From Chamaecyparis obtusa (taxonomy: Eukaryota; Streptophyta; Pinopsida; Cupressales; Cupressaceae): a stretch of 64,000 nt of DNA. A model generated the notes under the pieces. That model saw nothing but the letters and a program-made list of their open reading frames with translations. It did not search any database and was not told the origin of the DNA. The stretch covers positions 682,001 to 746,000 of the forward strand of contig BSBK01001536.1 in NCBI GenBank assembly GCA_027943335.1, in the 5' to 3' direction. Shown piece by piece: positions 21,563-33,259 of this stretch. A program made the translations under genes and the position numbers. How positions within the stretch are numbered: position 1 is the first letter of the stretch; the number at the start of each line of letters is the position of its first letter.

Positions 21563-23540
21563 GTAATACCCCACTTGGGAACACATGAGGAATTAACCTA
21601 AAACATGTTACTAAGTTTACAAATCGTAATGAATAACAATGTGGAAGCAATACAACATAAGATATAAACAAGCACATATGTACAACTCAATTATAGATTA
21701 CAAATCTTCCATGACATAGAATTACACGTACATTAATTAATTATAAAGATAAATCATAAGTATAAAATATCACATCCATAGATGAATATCAAGTACATTC
21801 TCTCATGAGTGAATACCTAGATACAAATGATACCATAAAACTTAAACACAATGAACCAACATCCACTGAACAAGTCATAAGGTATGTAATAATCACTAAA
21901 TACTTGAGGTACAATACAATATCTCCAAAATATCACAACTGATACAATGATACAAGGTACAATAAACCACATATGAAAGATAAGAGAAAATCTCCAAGAA
22001 TGATGAACAAGAAGGAACCACTACTACAAGGATCATCCAGCATCGATAAAGGAACACCAGAATCTCAAATGGTAAAAGAATCACTACCACTGGACCTCAT
22101 GGAACCAAAAGTCCATTCCCACCATGTTGAGGAGATAACATCAGACCCCACTCAAATAAAAAGTCATAAAACCAGTCACATAAAAACTAAGGATGGAATC
22201 CTGAAAAAGATCTCTATATCAAGATGTACTACACATATTGCAAAAGTGATACACACTAATCCCGAGGAAATGACAACATCTACTAAGGAGACTTAGGCTA
22301 CATACTGCAAGAGTGTCATCACATGGTCATCTACTTGGGTTATCCAAGACTGGTCTCTCTGGAGCTCAGACCCTCAAACATTGAGTTACCTTGGACTGGC
22401 CACTCTAGACCCTGAACCCTCAATACAATCCATGCAGAACTAGAATACCCTCTCATGAAGATGAGGAAATCTAATCATGCCTACTCTCTAGGTATCATCC
22501 TATTTCCATCCTTAGCCTATACAAGCGCTCAAGGCATGGGTGAGGCATTATCACTAATTATGTTTTTAATGTGCTCTCCAAATTTTAATTACTAAGTTAT
22601 CACTTATTAACAAACTTATGATAGGTTACCCTAGATATGGCCTCTTTGGGCCCTAGACCCCTATTGTAAGCCACTCCCTTAAGATGTACCTAGATAACCT
22701 CTCATAATCTAACATATCACAAATAGATTTCATAAATCACATAGAGTACGATAATCAAATTTAGTTCCATAAAAAAAATTTGGAACTCATACTAGTTTTC
22801 AAACCATAACATCATAAAACATATTGGTCCTCGAACCATAACATCATAAAACATACTCTTTTAAAGAGTTCAAAAAATATCGAGCTTACAAAATCATATT
22901 GGCAAAAAAATAATCATGACCAAGTCAACAACACATATATATACTAAAAAATACACATGTCACAAGGACACAACCCCAAGACTCTTGTACCACTCCTAAG
23001 GCCAATGTATTTTCCGATACGAACAACACCAAATAAAGAAATAAATATGCCAAATAGGTCAATCATAATATAAGTCTCAAATGTATAAAACAACCAATTT
23101 GTTTTAAAAGTTCAGTTTGATTATAAATACATTCATATAAAAATCTCCATGCATGTCAAAACACAGTGTTTAACGATAAAGTAGATATATTAATCTTTCT
23201 AATATAAATAGCATTTCTATTTATATAAATTTGGAACAATTAAATATTCATTATAAAATAAGTCAATCTGTAATTAATAGTAATCCCATTAATATTTATC
23301 AGCACATTACATTCAATCAAATAAATAGTATTTAATATCTATTTCATATTAAAATAAATTATATTTAAAAATAATTCATTAATAATAATAAATATTAATA
23401 ACCTTTAATATTTATTAAATATTCAAAAATTAAAAATAATTTAAAAATTTATTAAATTGAATATAACATAATATAATTTTTATTTATTTATTGTTATTTT
23501 TAATTTAAAAATAACATTTTTTTTAAACATATATAAAAAA
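21563..23540. repeat. LTR-like repeat starting TGTAATACCCC, copy B
   Basis: Direct-orientation relative of 4278-5880: same TGTAAT(G/A)CCCC start, then AACATG..ACTAAGTTTACAAA, GAAGCAATACAA, TACAACTCAA and, further on, the GGCATGGG(C/T)GAGGCA word, with an AT-rich tail after about 23100. The frames at 21896-22296 are part of this repeat. Confidence 0.55.
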
Positions 23541-23760
23541 ATACGAAAAGCTTGGGGGGCCTTGCCTTCCCCACGCTGCTCGCGACAACTATTGTCTATG
23601 GCAGCCAACTTGTTGCACGACATGCACAACCTATCGTTCAACAGATTGTTTGTCGTAGTGGCAACAATGGGAAAGCCGTTGAGGGTGGGGGTTGGCCCCC
23701 CACCCCTCCAATATTATATATATTTTTTCTATTTTAAATATATATATATATATATATATA

Positions 23761-23791
<31 letters not shown>

Positions 23792-23874
23792 AATGTTTTA
23801 CTACTGTACCGTGATTGATTTTTTTAGCAAGTTTATTTTTTCAAAAAAATTCCAATATACTTTGAAATTAATAT
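23541..23874. other. GC-rich patch with hairpin, then (TA)n and (TTTA)n
   Basis: 23548-23710 is unusually GC-rich for the window and includes a strong inverted repeat GGGTGGGGG...CCCCCCACCC (about 23683-23705). It is followed by (TA)n at about 23738-23761 and (TTTA)n to about 23790. The two overlapping frames here (23552-23897) have no family resemblance. Confidence 0.5.
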
Positions 23875-23879
23875 CTTTA
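23875..23879. repeat. Target-site duplication CTTTA (left) of outer LTR element
   Basis: CTTTA directly precedes the TG start of the left LTR and is repeated exactly at 51094-51098 directly after the CA end of the right LTR. Confidence 0.9.
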
Positions 23880-24897
23880 TGTAGGATAGGAAAATGATAA
23901 AAATATGCATACAAGAGGAACCATCAAACTCTAAAGTATGCACAATCAATCTATCCAAACTCAAGAAATTGAGACAAAGAAATGTAAATTCTAAACAAAA
24001 CTCCCTCAATTTGACAATTGTGCCCTTTCTTGCTTCTCCAAAAGGATGGATGTAGCTCCCATGTTGACACAATGGAAGCAAGATGTTGATATTATGGCTA
24101 TAATGATGATGAGAAGATTTGAAAGAAGATGGTTAGTTGGAATGGAGAAATCTGATCTTAATTTATAGTGATTGAAGACCAAAAATGCAGATTTGGAAAT
24201 GAGAGTGCAAATTGGAAGATTGTCATAATTATGACAAATTGAATGCACAATTTGGAATGCATAAATCAATGCACAAGTCAAGGACAAATTGGAAGGAAAG
24301 GTGGAGGCAAATTAATAGGAATTTTGGAGGCCAAATTAGTGGAGAAATGGATAGGGAAAGATGGAAGAAATCAAGAAGCAAAATTATAGGGATTGGAAGA
24401 ACAATTAGAGGGAAGGAATTTTTTAATTTAAAAACTCATTAATTCCCACAAAAAGGAAAAATTAGGAATTATGAATAAAAAATTCTAAAATTCTTGGAAA
24501 AGGGAACAATTAATTAATTGTGGGAGACATAGGATAAGGTGAATTAATCTAATAAATAGATTAATACAAAAGGGATAAACTATGGGTTATCTATCCAAAG
24601 GGGGTGAATTAGTAAAATAATTGGCCAAATTGATGATGCAAGATCGAAAAGGGATTGGTCTTGAATGATTAACAATTGATTAGAGATCAATGCAACATTG
24701 ATGAACTTTAACAATGTGTGTGATTGAAGATGACATGATAGGATAGCATCGATGAACTTTGACAATGCTATTAGGTTGGACTAATGATGATGAAATAGCA
24801 TCGATGATCTTGGACAATACTATTTGATTGAATTGGATTAGGATGAGGACAACGAGACATCGATGAACTGCGACAATGCACTCTAGATTGGATTGAT
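23880..24897 (-). repeat. Left (3') LTR of outer element, part 1
   Basis: Matches 49658-50690 of the right LTR nearly base for base, until the Copia insertion at 24898. Includes a - strand TATA-like CTATAAATT (plus-strand 24161-24169) and sub-repeats with core GCATCGATGAACTT.GACAAT from 24684. Confidence 0.92.
24684..24897. repeat. Sub-repeats inside the outer LTR, period about 55-65 bp
   Basis: Core (G)CATCGATGAACTTTGACAAT recurs at about 24695 (degenerate), 24746, 24800 and 24860, and again at 36747 after the Copia insertion. The same set is in the right LTR at about 50490-50730. ATCGAT is palindromic. Probably LTR enhancer-type repeats (inference). Confidence 0.75.
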
Positions 24898-25348
24898 TGT
24901 TAGGATTAAAAAGGTTGAAATAACAATTACATGCAACTATAACCAATATCAGAAAATAATAAACCACATAGAAGAGAACAAAAGACACAAAGAATTAATG
25001 TGGTTCACCCAATCCCTGGGCTATGTCCACCAACAACGAGTCCAATATTTTATTATCCAGTGATTACAACCTGATTACAATCCATAATCCCCTTACAACT
25101 CAATTCCATCGCAAGTACTAAAATAATACATAATGAAATCCCTAACCCTAAGCCATATTATACAATATTTTTTCGCTTTAGGGTTAGAATGAGTTACAAT
25201 ATGTTGGCCCAAAAATAGCCAAAAATATGTCGGCCTTAAAAAAAATTCACCTCAGGAGCTGCACCCCTGAACCCCGATGAGGTCGGGAGGAAAAGTGTAC
25301 AGTACTTTCTTGGATAGTACTTTCCTTATCAGTCACCACAAGCTAACA
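24898..25348 (-). repeat. Copia 3' LTR (451 bp)
   Basis: TG...CA ends with inverted TGTTAG/CTAACA tips. Carries about 60 bp (around 25230-25310, GC-richer) that are missing from the other LTR. Next to it AATCTCCCACTTGG (25349-25362) is the - strand polypurine tract CCAAGTGGGAGATT. Confidence 0.9.
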
Positions 25349-28300
25349 ATCTCCCACTTGGTGACTGATCAATATCCACACTAAAAAAACCTCCCACTTG
25401 GAGACTGATCCTGTAGCAATACTGCTACCATATGAGGCTCCCACTGGATCGAACCACCTTGGACTCAACTGTTCCTTTATTCTGTTCAATCTAGAAGACC
25501 AACTGAAGTTGAACATGAGTTCAACTTCTCCCTTGTTACTACCTTTGTAAACATATCTATTAGATTATCATCTGTATGAATCTTTTCCAGCTTTAACTTC
25601 CCATCATCCAAAACTGACCGAATGAAATGGTACTGCAACTGTATGTGTTTTGCCTTTGAGTGCAAAGTAGAATTCTTCGCAAGATGAATGACACTTTGGC
25701 TATTTGTATGCAAAAAATTATTCATCAGTGGATGTCCCAATTCTTCCATGAAGAATTGAAGCCATATCATCTCCTTGGCTGCCTCTATAGTAGCAACATA
25801 CTCTGCCTCTGTAGTGGATAAAGCAACCACCTTTTGTAGTTGAGAAATCCAACTCACTGTTTTCCCACCAACAGTAAATACATAACCTATAGTACTTTGT
25901 CTGCTATCTATATCTCTTGCCAAATTTGAGTCAACATAGCCTTGTACAGTAGTAGCAGAACCCCCAAAGTGTAAACACTTACTAGATGTACCTCTCAAAT
26001 ATCTAAGAATCCATTTGACTACATTCCAATGCTCAATACCTAGGGTTACTCATGTATCGGCTAACGACTCCCACCGCGTGTGCAATATCTGGCCTAGTAC
26101 ATACCATAGCATACATTAAGCTCCCTATAGCTGAAGCATAAGGTACCTTAGACATTTTTTCCTCTTCTTCTGATGTCTTAGGACACATCTCCTTAGTCAA
26201 TTTCAAATGACCAGGCAAAGGTGTGCTGACAACTTTGGCATTCTCCATAGAGAAACGTTGCAACACCTTCTCAATATAATGAGCCTGAGATAGAGATAAC
26301 TTCCTATTTTTCCTATCTCTACAAATTTTCATACCAAGGATTTGTTTTTCTGCCCCCAAATCCTTCATAGAAAATGAATGCGCTAACTGTTGTTTCAACC
26401 CCTTAACGTGATCCATGTTAGACCCAACTACAAGCATATCATCAACATATAAACATAAAATAATGTAGTTGTCATCATCCAACCTCTTAAAATAAACACA
26501 ATGGTCAGAATGATACTGACTGTATCCATGCTCATTCATAAAAGTGTCAAATTAATATACCATTGCCGAGGTGCTTGCTTCAAGCCATATAAACTTTTCT
26601 GCAATCTGCACACCAAATTCTTCTTACCCTTGACCTCAAATCCTTATGGCTGGACCATATATATTTCTTCATCCAAATCACCATGAAGAAAATATGTTTT
26701 AACATCAAGCTGCTCTAAATGCAAATCTTCAGTAGCCACAATACTTAAAACAGTACAAATATAAGTCATTTTAACAACTGGGGAAAAGATCTCATCAAAA
26801 TCAATACCCTTTTTCTATGCAAATCCTTTTACAACTAACTTGGCTTTAAATCTTTTCTTACCTCCATCCTCTTCTTTTATCTTGTAAACCCATTTATTTT
26901 GTAAAGCCCTTTTACCTGTAGGTAACTTGCATAAATCCCAAGTGCGATTTTTCAGCAAGGAGTCCATTTCCTCGGTCATTGCAGACTCCCACTGAATCTT
27001 TGTATCCACCTCCACAACTTCATTATAACATTCAAGTTCACCAACATCTGTTAACAAAATAGAATACAAAGATGGAGAAAATCTTTCTGGAGGTCTACTT
27101 AGCCTTGTTGACCATCTAACATTCACTGGGGTGTGTGGTATTGTTGTTGCTGTTGTTGTGGAGCATAAGGAACTACTGGAACATCATCTTTTGGAGTATC
27201 ATCCAGTACTACATAGTCATTTTCTTTCTTCTCATGCTGCTGCAACAAATCTTTGTACAATACTTTCTCATTGAATATGACATCCCTGGTTCTTACAATT
27301 TTATGATTTTCAAAATCCCAAAGCCTATAACCAAATTCATTAATGTCATATCCAAAAAATACACATTTCTTTGACTTAGCTTCCAGCTTGGTTCTATTTT
27401 CAGAATCTATATGTGCAAAAGCTTCACAACCAAAGGTTTTGAGAAAAGAATAACTCACCTTCTTACCACTCCATGCTTCCTCTGGAATACCACAGTCCAA
27501 AGGAGTAGAGGGGCCTCTATTGATTAAATAAATAGTAGTGTTCACAACCTTTGCCCACATATTTTTGGGCATCCTAGCATGCAACCTCATACTCTGTGTA
27601 CGCTCCATTATTGTCCTATTCATGTGTTCAGCCACTCCATTTTCTTGTGGAGTCCTTGGTATAGTTTTCTACCTACGAATACCATTAGAGGAACAATAAT
27701 CTTCAAATTATGTGCTGCAATACTCACCACCATTATCAAATCTGAGACATTTTAACCTTTTACCAGTCCCATTCTCAACCAAGCATTTCCATTTCTTAAA
27801 AGTTTGAAATACATCAGATTTCTGTCTAAGGAAATAAATCCATACTTTTCTTGTTGCATCATCTATAAATGTAACATAATACAGAGAGCCACCAAGGGAA
27901 GATACCTGAGCTGGTCCCCATACATCTATATGCACAAGCTCTAATCTCTCATTTTTCTTTTCCTTCCCACTCTTCACAAAACTAACTCTCTTTTATTTTC
28001 CATACACACAACTCTCACAAAAATCTATATTGACACATTTCAAACTAGGTAAAACTTTCTTTGAATGAAGTAATTTCATACCTTTTTCACTCATGTGCTC
28101 GAGTCTGTTGTGCCACAGTGTTGTGTCAGAATCTACAACAATGGTTTGATGTTCTTCCTGCTCAACTGCAGCCACTGTTCCTGAACATTCATTGTCTTCT
28201 GAAATAATTAAAGTAGAAGGAACAGTATGACCTGTACAAAGATATAAGGTGCCTAATTTCACACCTTTTGCTACTACTAAGGAACCTTTTGAAACCTTCC

Positions 28301-28801
28301 AATTTCTATCATTAAAACTAACAATGCAACCCTCATCACCCAGTTGCCTTGCTAAAATTAAATTCCTACTCAGCCTTGGAACATGTCTTACCTCTTGTAG
28401 TAGCCAATGATTCCCATTCTACAACTTAATCTTAATTTTTCCCTTTCCAACTATTTGACAAGGTTCATTATCTCCCAAATAAACTAGCCCAAAATCCCCT
28501 TGGACATAATCAAGAAAGTAACCTCTATGGGGTGTAGCATGAAATGAAGCCCCAGAATTTAAAACCCATGAATAATCAATACTTTCTAGAGAAAGAATCA
28601 AAGCATCCTCTTCAGATTTATTACTTACCATATTTACCTCCTTCCGACCTTCTTGTTTGTCTCCTTCTTTATTCTTTCGAGACCAGCAATCTTTCTTCTT
28701 ATGACCTAGTTTTCCATAGTACCAACAATCATTTGGCCCTTTGGATTCGGACCTCTTTCCCTTTGATTTTCCTCTTGATTTCCCATGATTTCCAGAGTTG
28801 G

Positions 28802-28885
28802 TTCCCCTCTCATTGGTTCTACCCCTGCTTTGTGCGTTTAAGTTTCCCCTCTCATTGGTTCTACCCCTGCTTTGTGCGTTTAAGA
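28802..28885 (-). repeat. 42-bp in-frame tandem duplication in Copia gag
   Basis: TTCCCCTCTCATTGGTTCTA plus the following 22 bases occurs twice in perfect register (28802 and 28844). On the - strand this repeats a 14-residue Arg/Asn-rich piece just before the zinc knuckle. The two copies look identical, so the duplication is younger than the stops. Confidence 0.9.
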
Positions 28886-28947
28886 CACTACCTGATGTGG
28901 ATCCACCTGAGCTTTTCCTATGAATTTCCTCACTCAGAATAACACCA

Positions 28948-28952
28948 ATAAC
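28948..28952. repeat. Target-site duplication ATAAC (left) of innermost element
   Basis: ATAAC before TGTTACCC; repeated at 35703-35707 immediately after the right LTR end. Confidence 0.92.
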
Positions 28953-29273
28953 TGTTACCCAAAAAATTCCCTGTCATTCATTTTTGGCCACGGTTCCTAT
29001 TTTCCAAAAGAAGTGCTCAAGTGTCGAAAGTCCAGTGTGTTTTCTGCCTTTTGGCCCAAAAACTTAGTGTGTTTTCGACCTTCTCTCTGAAGGTTCTGGA
29101 TGTTTTCGACTTTCAGTACAAAAAATTCTCTGTGTTTTCAACCTCGATCCAAAAACCTTCTATGTTTTTTACCACTTCTGCACTTTACCCTTCTCTGGCG
29201 TCTACAATTTTTCCATCCGCGCAACTCCGACCAGGTGGGTCCCTTTGGCATTTTTGACAATCTGCTATGGCTT

Positions 29274-30268
29274 GTCGCATGATCACATAGCCCTTTTTTA
29301 GGCTATGCGAACATGCGACTAGTCATTAAGTGCGCAACCCTGAGGTACCAGTAGGGCCCAGTTCACGGTCTTCAAGCCTTCAAACTGCCAACAGTCAGCA
29401 CGCAATACTTTCATGTTGGTCGCATGATCGCATGGGCTCTTCCGAGCCCATGCGACCATGCGACTAACCGTTAGTAGTTCACGGTGGGCATCTCGTAGTT
29501 AACTCCAAGCCGGTGAGGGTAGCGTTATGCGGTTGGTCACATGATCACATGCGGCCTCTTGACCGCATGCGACCATGCGACAAGCGGTCAGCGGGGGGCT
29601 TTGACTCTGGTGGTGGGCTTGCAGTTTGGTGACGTGTCTAGTTTTTGGTGGTGCCGCCAGCGGTTAAGTGGTTAGCATCTTTCAGTTGGTCGCATGATCG
29701 CATGGGCTCTTCCAAGCCCATGCGACCATGCGACAAACCATCAGCGGTCAACGAGCTTGCAGCTTGCCGATGGGTCTTGGGATAGTGATGTGTCCATTTC
29801 TTAGCAGTCGGTAGAGGTTTTTGCAGGTCCCGAGTGCTTATGTGGTGACAAGGCAAGTTTTCAAAAGGGTTGTCGCATGATCACATGAAGACTTTTGAGC
29901 TCATGTGATCATGCGACCAATGTAATTTTAAAGCAGTGTGGGCTCGGCAAGTTCACAAGTGCGTGGTTAACAGATTTCTCATAGTTGCTAGATGAACCCG
30001 GGGTTAAGGAAAAGTTCACGCGAGTTGGCGACTAAAGGAGAATTGAACTTGAGGTAAGCCAGGGTTAATCTTATAGTGCGGTCTTGCGGGCCTGAGTTGT
30101 CTTGCGTGGCAACGGAGACAGTTTTAAAAGGGCATTCGCATGATCGCATGAAGGCCTTTCAACTCATGCGATCATGCAACCGTTGACATTTTCAAAGGGC
30201 GGAGGCAAGTTTTCAAAAGCTTGTCGCATGATCACATGAAGGCCTTTCAGCTCATGTGATCATACGAC
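29274..30268. repeat. Array of seven 46-bp hairpins, left LTR
   Basis: Hairpins at 29274-29319, 29419-29464, 29536-29581, 29689-29734, 29872-29917, 30135-30180 and 30223-30268. All are 46 bp: a left arm like GTCGCATGATCGCATG, 5-6 variable bases, a loop of about 4, the complementary variable bases, and CATGCGATCATGCGAC. The best one (29419) has a 21-bp stem with one mismatch and a 4-base loop. The inner variable bases differ (TAGCC, GGGCTC, GCGG) but pair within each hairpin. Each arm has two CGCATG words eight bases apart. Spacing is irregular (88-263 bp). Confidence 0.93.
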
Positions 30269-30562
30269 CATTGCTTTGTCAAGCGATGTAGCCTATTTTC
30301 GCGGACTCTCTTCCAAGGTGAATGTTGCAGGCACGGGTAGCTCAAGAAATTTATGTCGCTAGGGCATGTTCAGTTAAGGGAAGATGATGAGGAGGTTGAT
30401 TGTGGTACAGGTTTGGGGCACGCAAATGAAATATCTGATCGGTCATGATATTTACAGAGCACATTTATGATCAGAAGTGACCATTTTTAGGGGTGATTAT
30501 TCTATTGCAGATTTATGTAACCCTAAGGAGATATTTTGATTCCTGCTTGCATGTAGGGGATG

Positions 30563-30568
30563 TATATA
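30563..30568 (+). promoter_or_regulatory. TATA box of the left LTR
   Basis: GTATATATTC in a promoter-like setting 295 bp after the last hairpin, conserved in the right LTR at 34869-34874. Orientation agrees with the primer site and the open frame. Confidence 0.5.
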
Positions 30569-31400
30569 TTCTTTTTTGGAGCCTGTAGTGCTTAGAATGG
30601 ACATTTTGTAAAAAAAAAAGGAAAAGGCTTTTTCTTGGAAAACTATCTATAGCATTTCTTCCTGCTCTCTGGTTTTTCACATCCTGTAAGTTCTCATTGA
30701 TAATACAAATATTACAAAGTATTCTGTGACATTTTTGTTGTCCTCATGCCTTCATGTCTGGATTATCTCTTATTGAATCAAAGTTTATGAATGCTTTCAG
30801 TGATATCTTAGGTTTCCTGATTCCTCTTACTTTCTGTAGCTGTGTGTGTTATTATGCTTGATCTGATTTAGATGTTTTGTGGGTATATTTCAGCCCCTAA
30901 CAGTCTTGTCTCAATCCTACACTGAGCTATAGGAGTGAATTTCTATTTGCAGGTCATGGATTGATGTCTAATCCTGAGAGCCTTGTTGTTGTGAAAGAAT
31001 CTTTCTCTTTCCCTGAACATCCTCTTTTGTTTGCAGACCCTTCAATGAAACACTTATGAGAGCCTATTTAGTAAGTTGTAATCTCCTAGACCTAAGTCTG
31101 TCACTGGTTTCATCCCTCTACTGAGATCCAAACCCTAGTTTCAGTGCATCACCTAGTAGGTAGATTTGCTTTCAATCATTTACATTTCATGCACTCCTTC
31201 TAACCCTTTCCCCTCAAAGTTTACTTTCTTGTCTAAGAGAAAATCTGGGTGATTATCCAAGAGGAACCAACCTAGAATCTGGAGGTCTCATCTCGGTTAG
31301 CAAAGGTCCCACAACCTTGAGATGATTCCCATGTTATACTAGATTATCAAGACTACGAGAGCTTGAGATCAGAGGCGCAAAATTCAGTGTATAACATTTC

Positions 31401-31418
31401 TGGCACGCTTGGTGGGAC
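31401..31418 (+). promoter_or_regulatory. Primer binding site candidate of innermost element
   Basis: TGGCACGCTTGGTGGGAC four bases after the left LTR. It starts with TGG as required for a tRNA CCA end. I cannot name the tRNA. Confidence 0.7.
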
Positions 31419-31556
31419 AAGAGGTCATAGTTTTCATAATTCTTGCTGGTTTTGATATGCTTCCAGCAGGTTGCAGACCTTTGAGAGATCATTATTTGGC
31501 ATATCTGGCGATTCCAAGCTCACATCTACTGGTTTCAAGGAGATTTAGTACCTAGG

Positions 31557-33035
31557 ATGGATTACCATTCTTCTTTTCATGAGGATATCCCTTCATTTCA
31601 TGGAGGTCAGCAACAGTCACCTCATGTTTGCCCCCCACCCACCCAGCTTCCAATATCATGGTAGCACCAATACTCATACTAGCAACCTCAAGAGGAGATG
31701 CTTTCTTTGAAAGAACATGCTCATCGTGCCTAGATCCAACAACAACAAGCTTTGGCTCAGCAAGATCAAGGTTACAGGAGGTATCTGGCATAACAATACA
31801 AAAGAAATGAGGCCAAGCTTGCTGAGGGGCTGGAAGCACAAAAGAAACACTATGAGGAGGTGCTAGAAACACAAAGGGGGCATATGCGGACACAAGAAAA
31901 AGAGCAGTTTGATGCTAGATGGAAGCAATGTGAAGAAATCATTGCAGGACAACAAAAAAGTCAAGCAGCCCTTGCAAGTACCCTAGCAACACTACACAAA
32001 GTTTACAAGGAAAACTTGATTAAGGTTAGTGCTACTGTAGTTGAGAAAGAGGAAGATTTTCAAAGAACATTAGCAGCTCAGAAGGTTGCTTATGAAGAGT
32101 TGGAAGTTCATAAGAATAACTGTGAAAGGGTGGTTCAAGACCAGAAAATTTTAATGGAAGCCATGTTTGATAGAGGCAATGAATTTCAAATTGAGAAAGA
32201 AAAGGAACTGAGAGCTCATGAGGAGTTTCATGAGAGAGAGCTGTAGGATCTCAAGCAAAATATGAGATTCCTGGCTACTGCAGCTGAAAAATATATAAGA
32301 GGCTATCAGATGTAGATTGAGAAATGTTCTCAACTTGAAGAAGAAAAGGAGAGCATAGAGCAAAGGATTGTTGATCTGAAGGAGGCTCTCTCTGAATAGG
32401 TTAAGATAAGTAAGTCCTCAATAAATCATGATTATGCTAACAACAGTATACTTCCCCTACAAAAGAGTCTAGAAGAAGGAGAGGGAGATCAATTCTGGGA
32501 CAAGATGGAGTACTTTTGCTTGCATCTTGATGACAAGCCCACACTTCTAGAGAACACCTACAATCTACAAGAGATAGTCATTTCCGGTCAGCATAAGAAG
32601 GAGGTCAATCAGACTAAAGTAATCTCTCAAGAGCCTAAGTTTGTCAAGGAGAGCTCCAGGTCCAGCATCTCTCATGGTTTCCCTATCAGATATTTGGCTA
32701 GGATGGAGGTTATCAAAGGAGTACAAGTTGTGCTAGCATCCCAGTATGATTTTCCATCAGAGGTTGAGGCTGTGAATGAACTAGATCAGCTTGTTGTCCC
32801 CATTGGCCAAGTAAGTAAAGTCTCATCGCTGCTTGTTGTTTCTCCTTAGGATGATGGTGCCTACGATCAACTTGACCAAGTGAGCAAAATCTATATCAAC
32901 CAGATCTTTGTCAAGCAGGTGTTTCTGCATATCTCCTATGTTTATCTTTCAATAGCTTTCCAGAAGCATGTGGATTATTATAAGCTGAGAAGGATGGGAA
33001 GCTATTTTCCACAACCAGTCAATGGTTTTGTTTAA
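31557..33035 (+). pseudogene. Coiled-coil gag-like frame with eight stops and no frameshift
   Basis: A single frame runs 493 codons from ATG 31557 to TAA 33033. Internal stops lie at 31662, 31680, 31731, 31791, 32244, 32313, 32397 and 32847: seven TAG and one TAA, no TGA, and no frame change. The N-terminus is Gln/Pro/His-rich. Residues about 80-285 are a long charged heptad-rich coiled coil (EAQKKHYEEVLETQ, EKEKELRAHEEF, LEEEKESIEQRI). The C-terminal third has a repeated LDQ(L)V...QVSK phrase. I recognise no known gag motif. By position it is the element's only protein and probably its structural (gag-like) one. The stops sit where CAG or CAA Gln codons would fit, suggesting C-to-T decay. 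Confidence 0.75.
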
Positions 33036-33259
33036 CCAAGTTTTTGTATTGGCTAGGTTAGGTTAGGTTTCCCTATTTTCTTTCCCTATTTTCTAGAGTA
33101 GTTTCCTGCTTTCCAAGAAGTGCTCGTGCACAGTTTGTCTTCCCAGTTCAGTTTTTGTCCCTGCCAGTTTTGTGTTTAAACGACTCCTATGCCCAATGGA
33201 TTGCTTCAAGGCTATTGGTCTATGTCTAGCAGGCTGACATCCCGCAGAGGTCGCCAAAA

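Larger units (their letters stand above)
25486..28952 (-). pseudogene. Copia polyprotein, 3' part (zinc knuckle to RNase H)
   Basis: From 28952 leftwards: basic linker with a 42-bp in-frame duplication; zinc knuckle CWYYGKLGHKKKDC (second Cys replaced by Tyr); protease WVLNSGASFHATP (about 28570), where the catalytic Asp of DSG is Asn; pre-integrase LWHNRLEHMSEKG...CESCVYGK; integrase HIDVWGP, DNGGEY and ENGVAEHMNRT with the DDE residues visible; a poly-Gln run (27135-27155); RT start QNKWVYKIKEE and YVDDML (about 26440); RNase H GYVDSNLARDIDSRQST and TTEAEY (about 25790). Several in-frame stops and frame breaks (around 26550, 26815, 27700, 27990 and 28420). Inactive. Confidence 0.92.
28953..31396 (+). 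repeat. Left LTR of innermost element (2444 bp)
   Basis: TGTTACCC...TATAACA. Contains seven 46-bp hairpins (29274-30268) in the presumed U3, a TATA box at 30563-30568, and downstream about 830 bp of less structured R/U5 sequence. Confidence 0.93.

Noticed and set aside
23552..23897. Two overlapping + strand frames in the GC-rich patch
   Set aside because: They end in TA and TTTA microsatellites and show no protein similarity.
29638..29856. 72-codon - strand frame in the LTR (also 33852-34058)
   Set aside because: Passes straight through hairpins, is not conserved in length between the two LTRs, and matches nothing.
29274..30268. CRISPR-like array of regular palindromic repeats
   Set aside because: Spacing is irregular (88-263 bp), the arms vary, there are no cas genes, and it lies in a plant LTR duplicated at both ends of an element.
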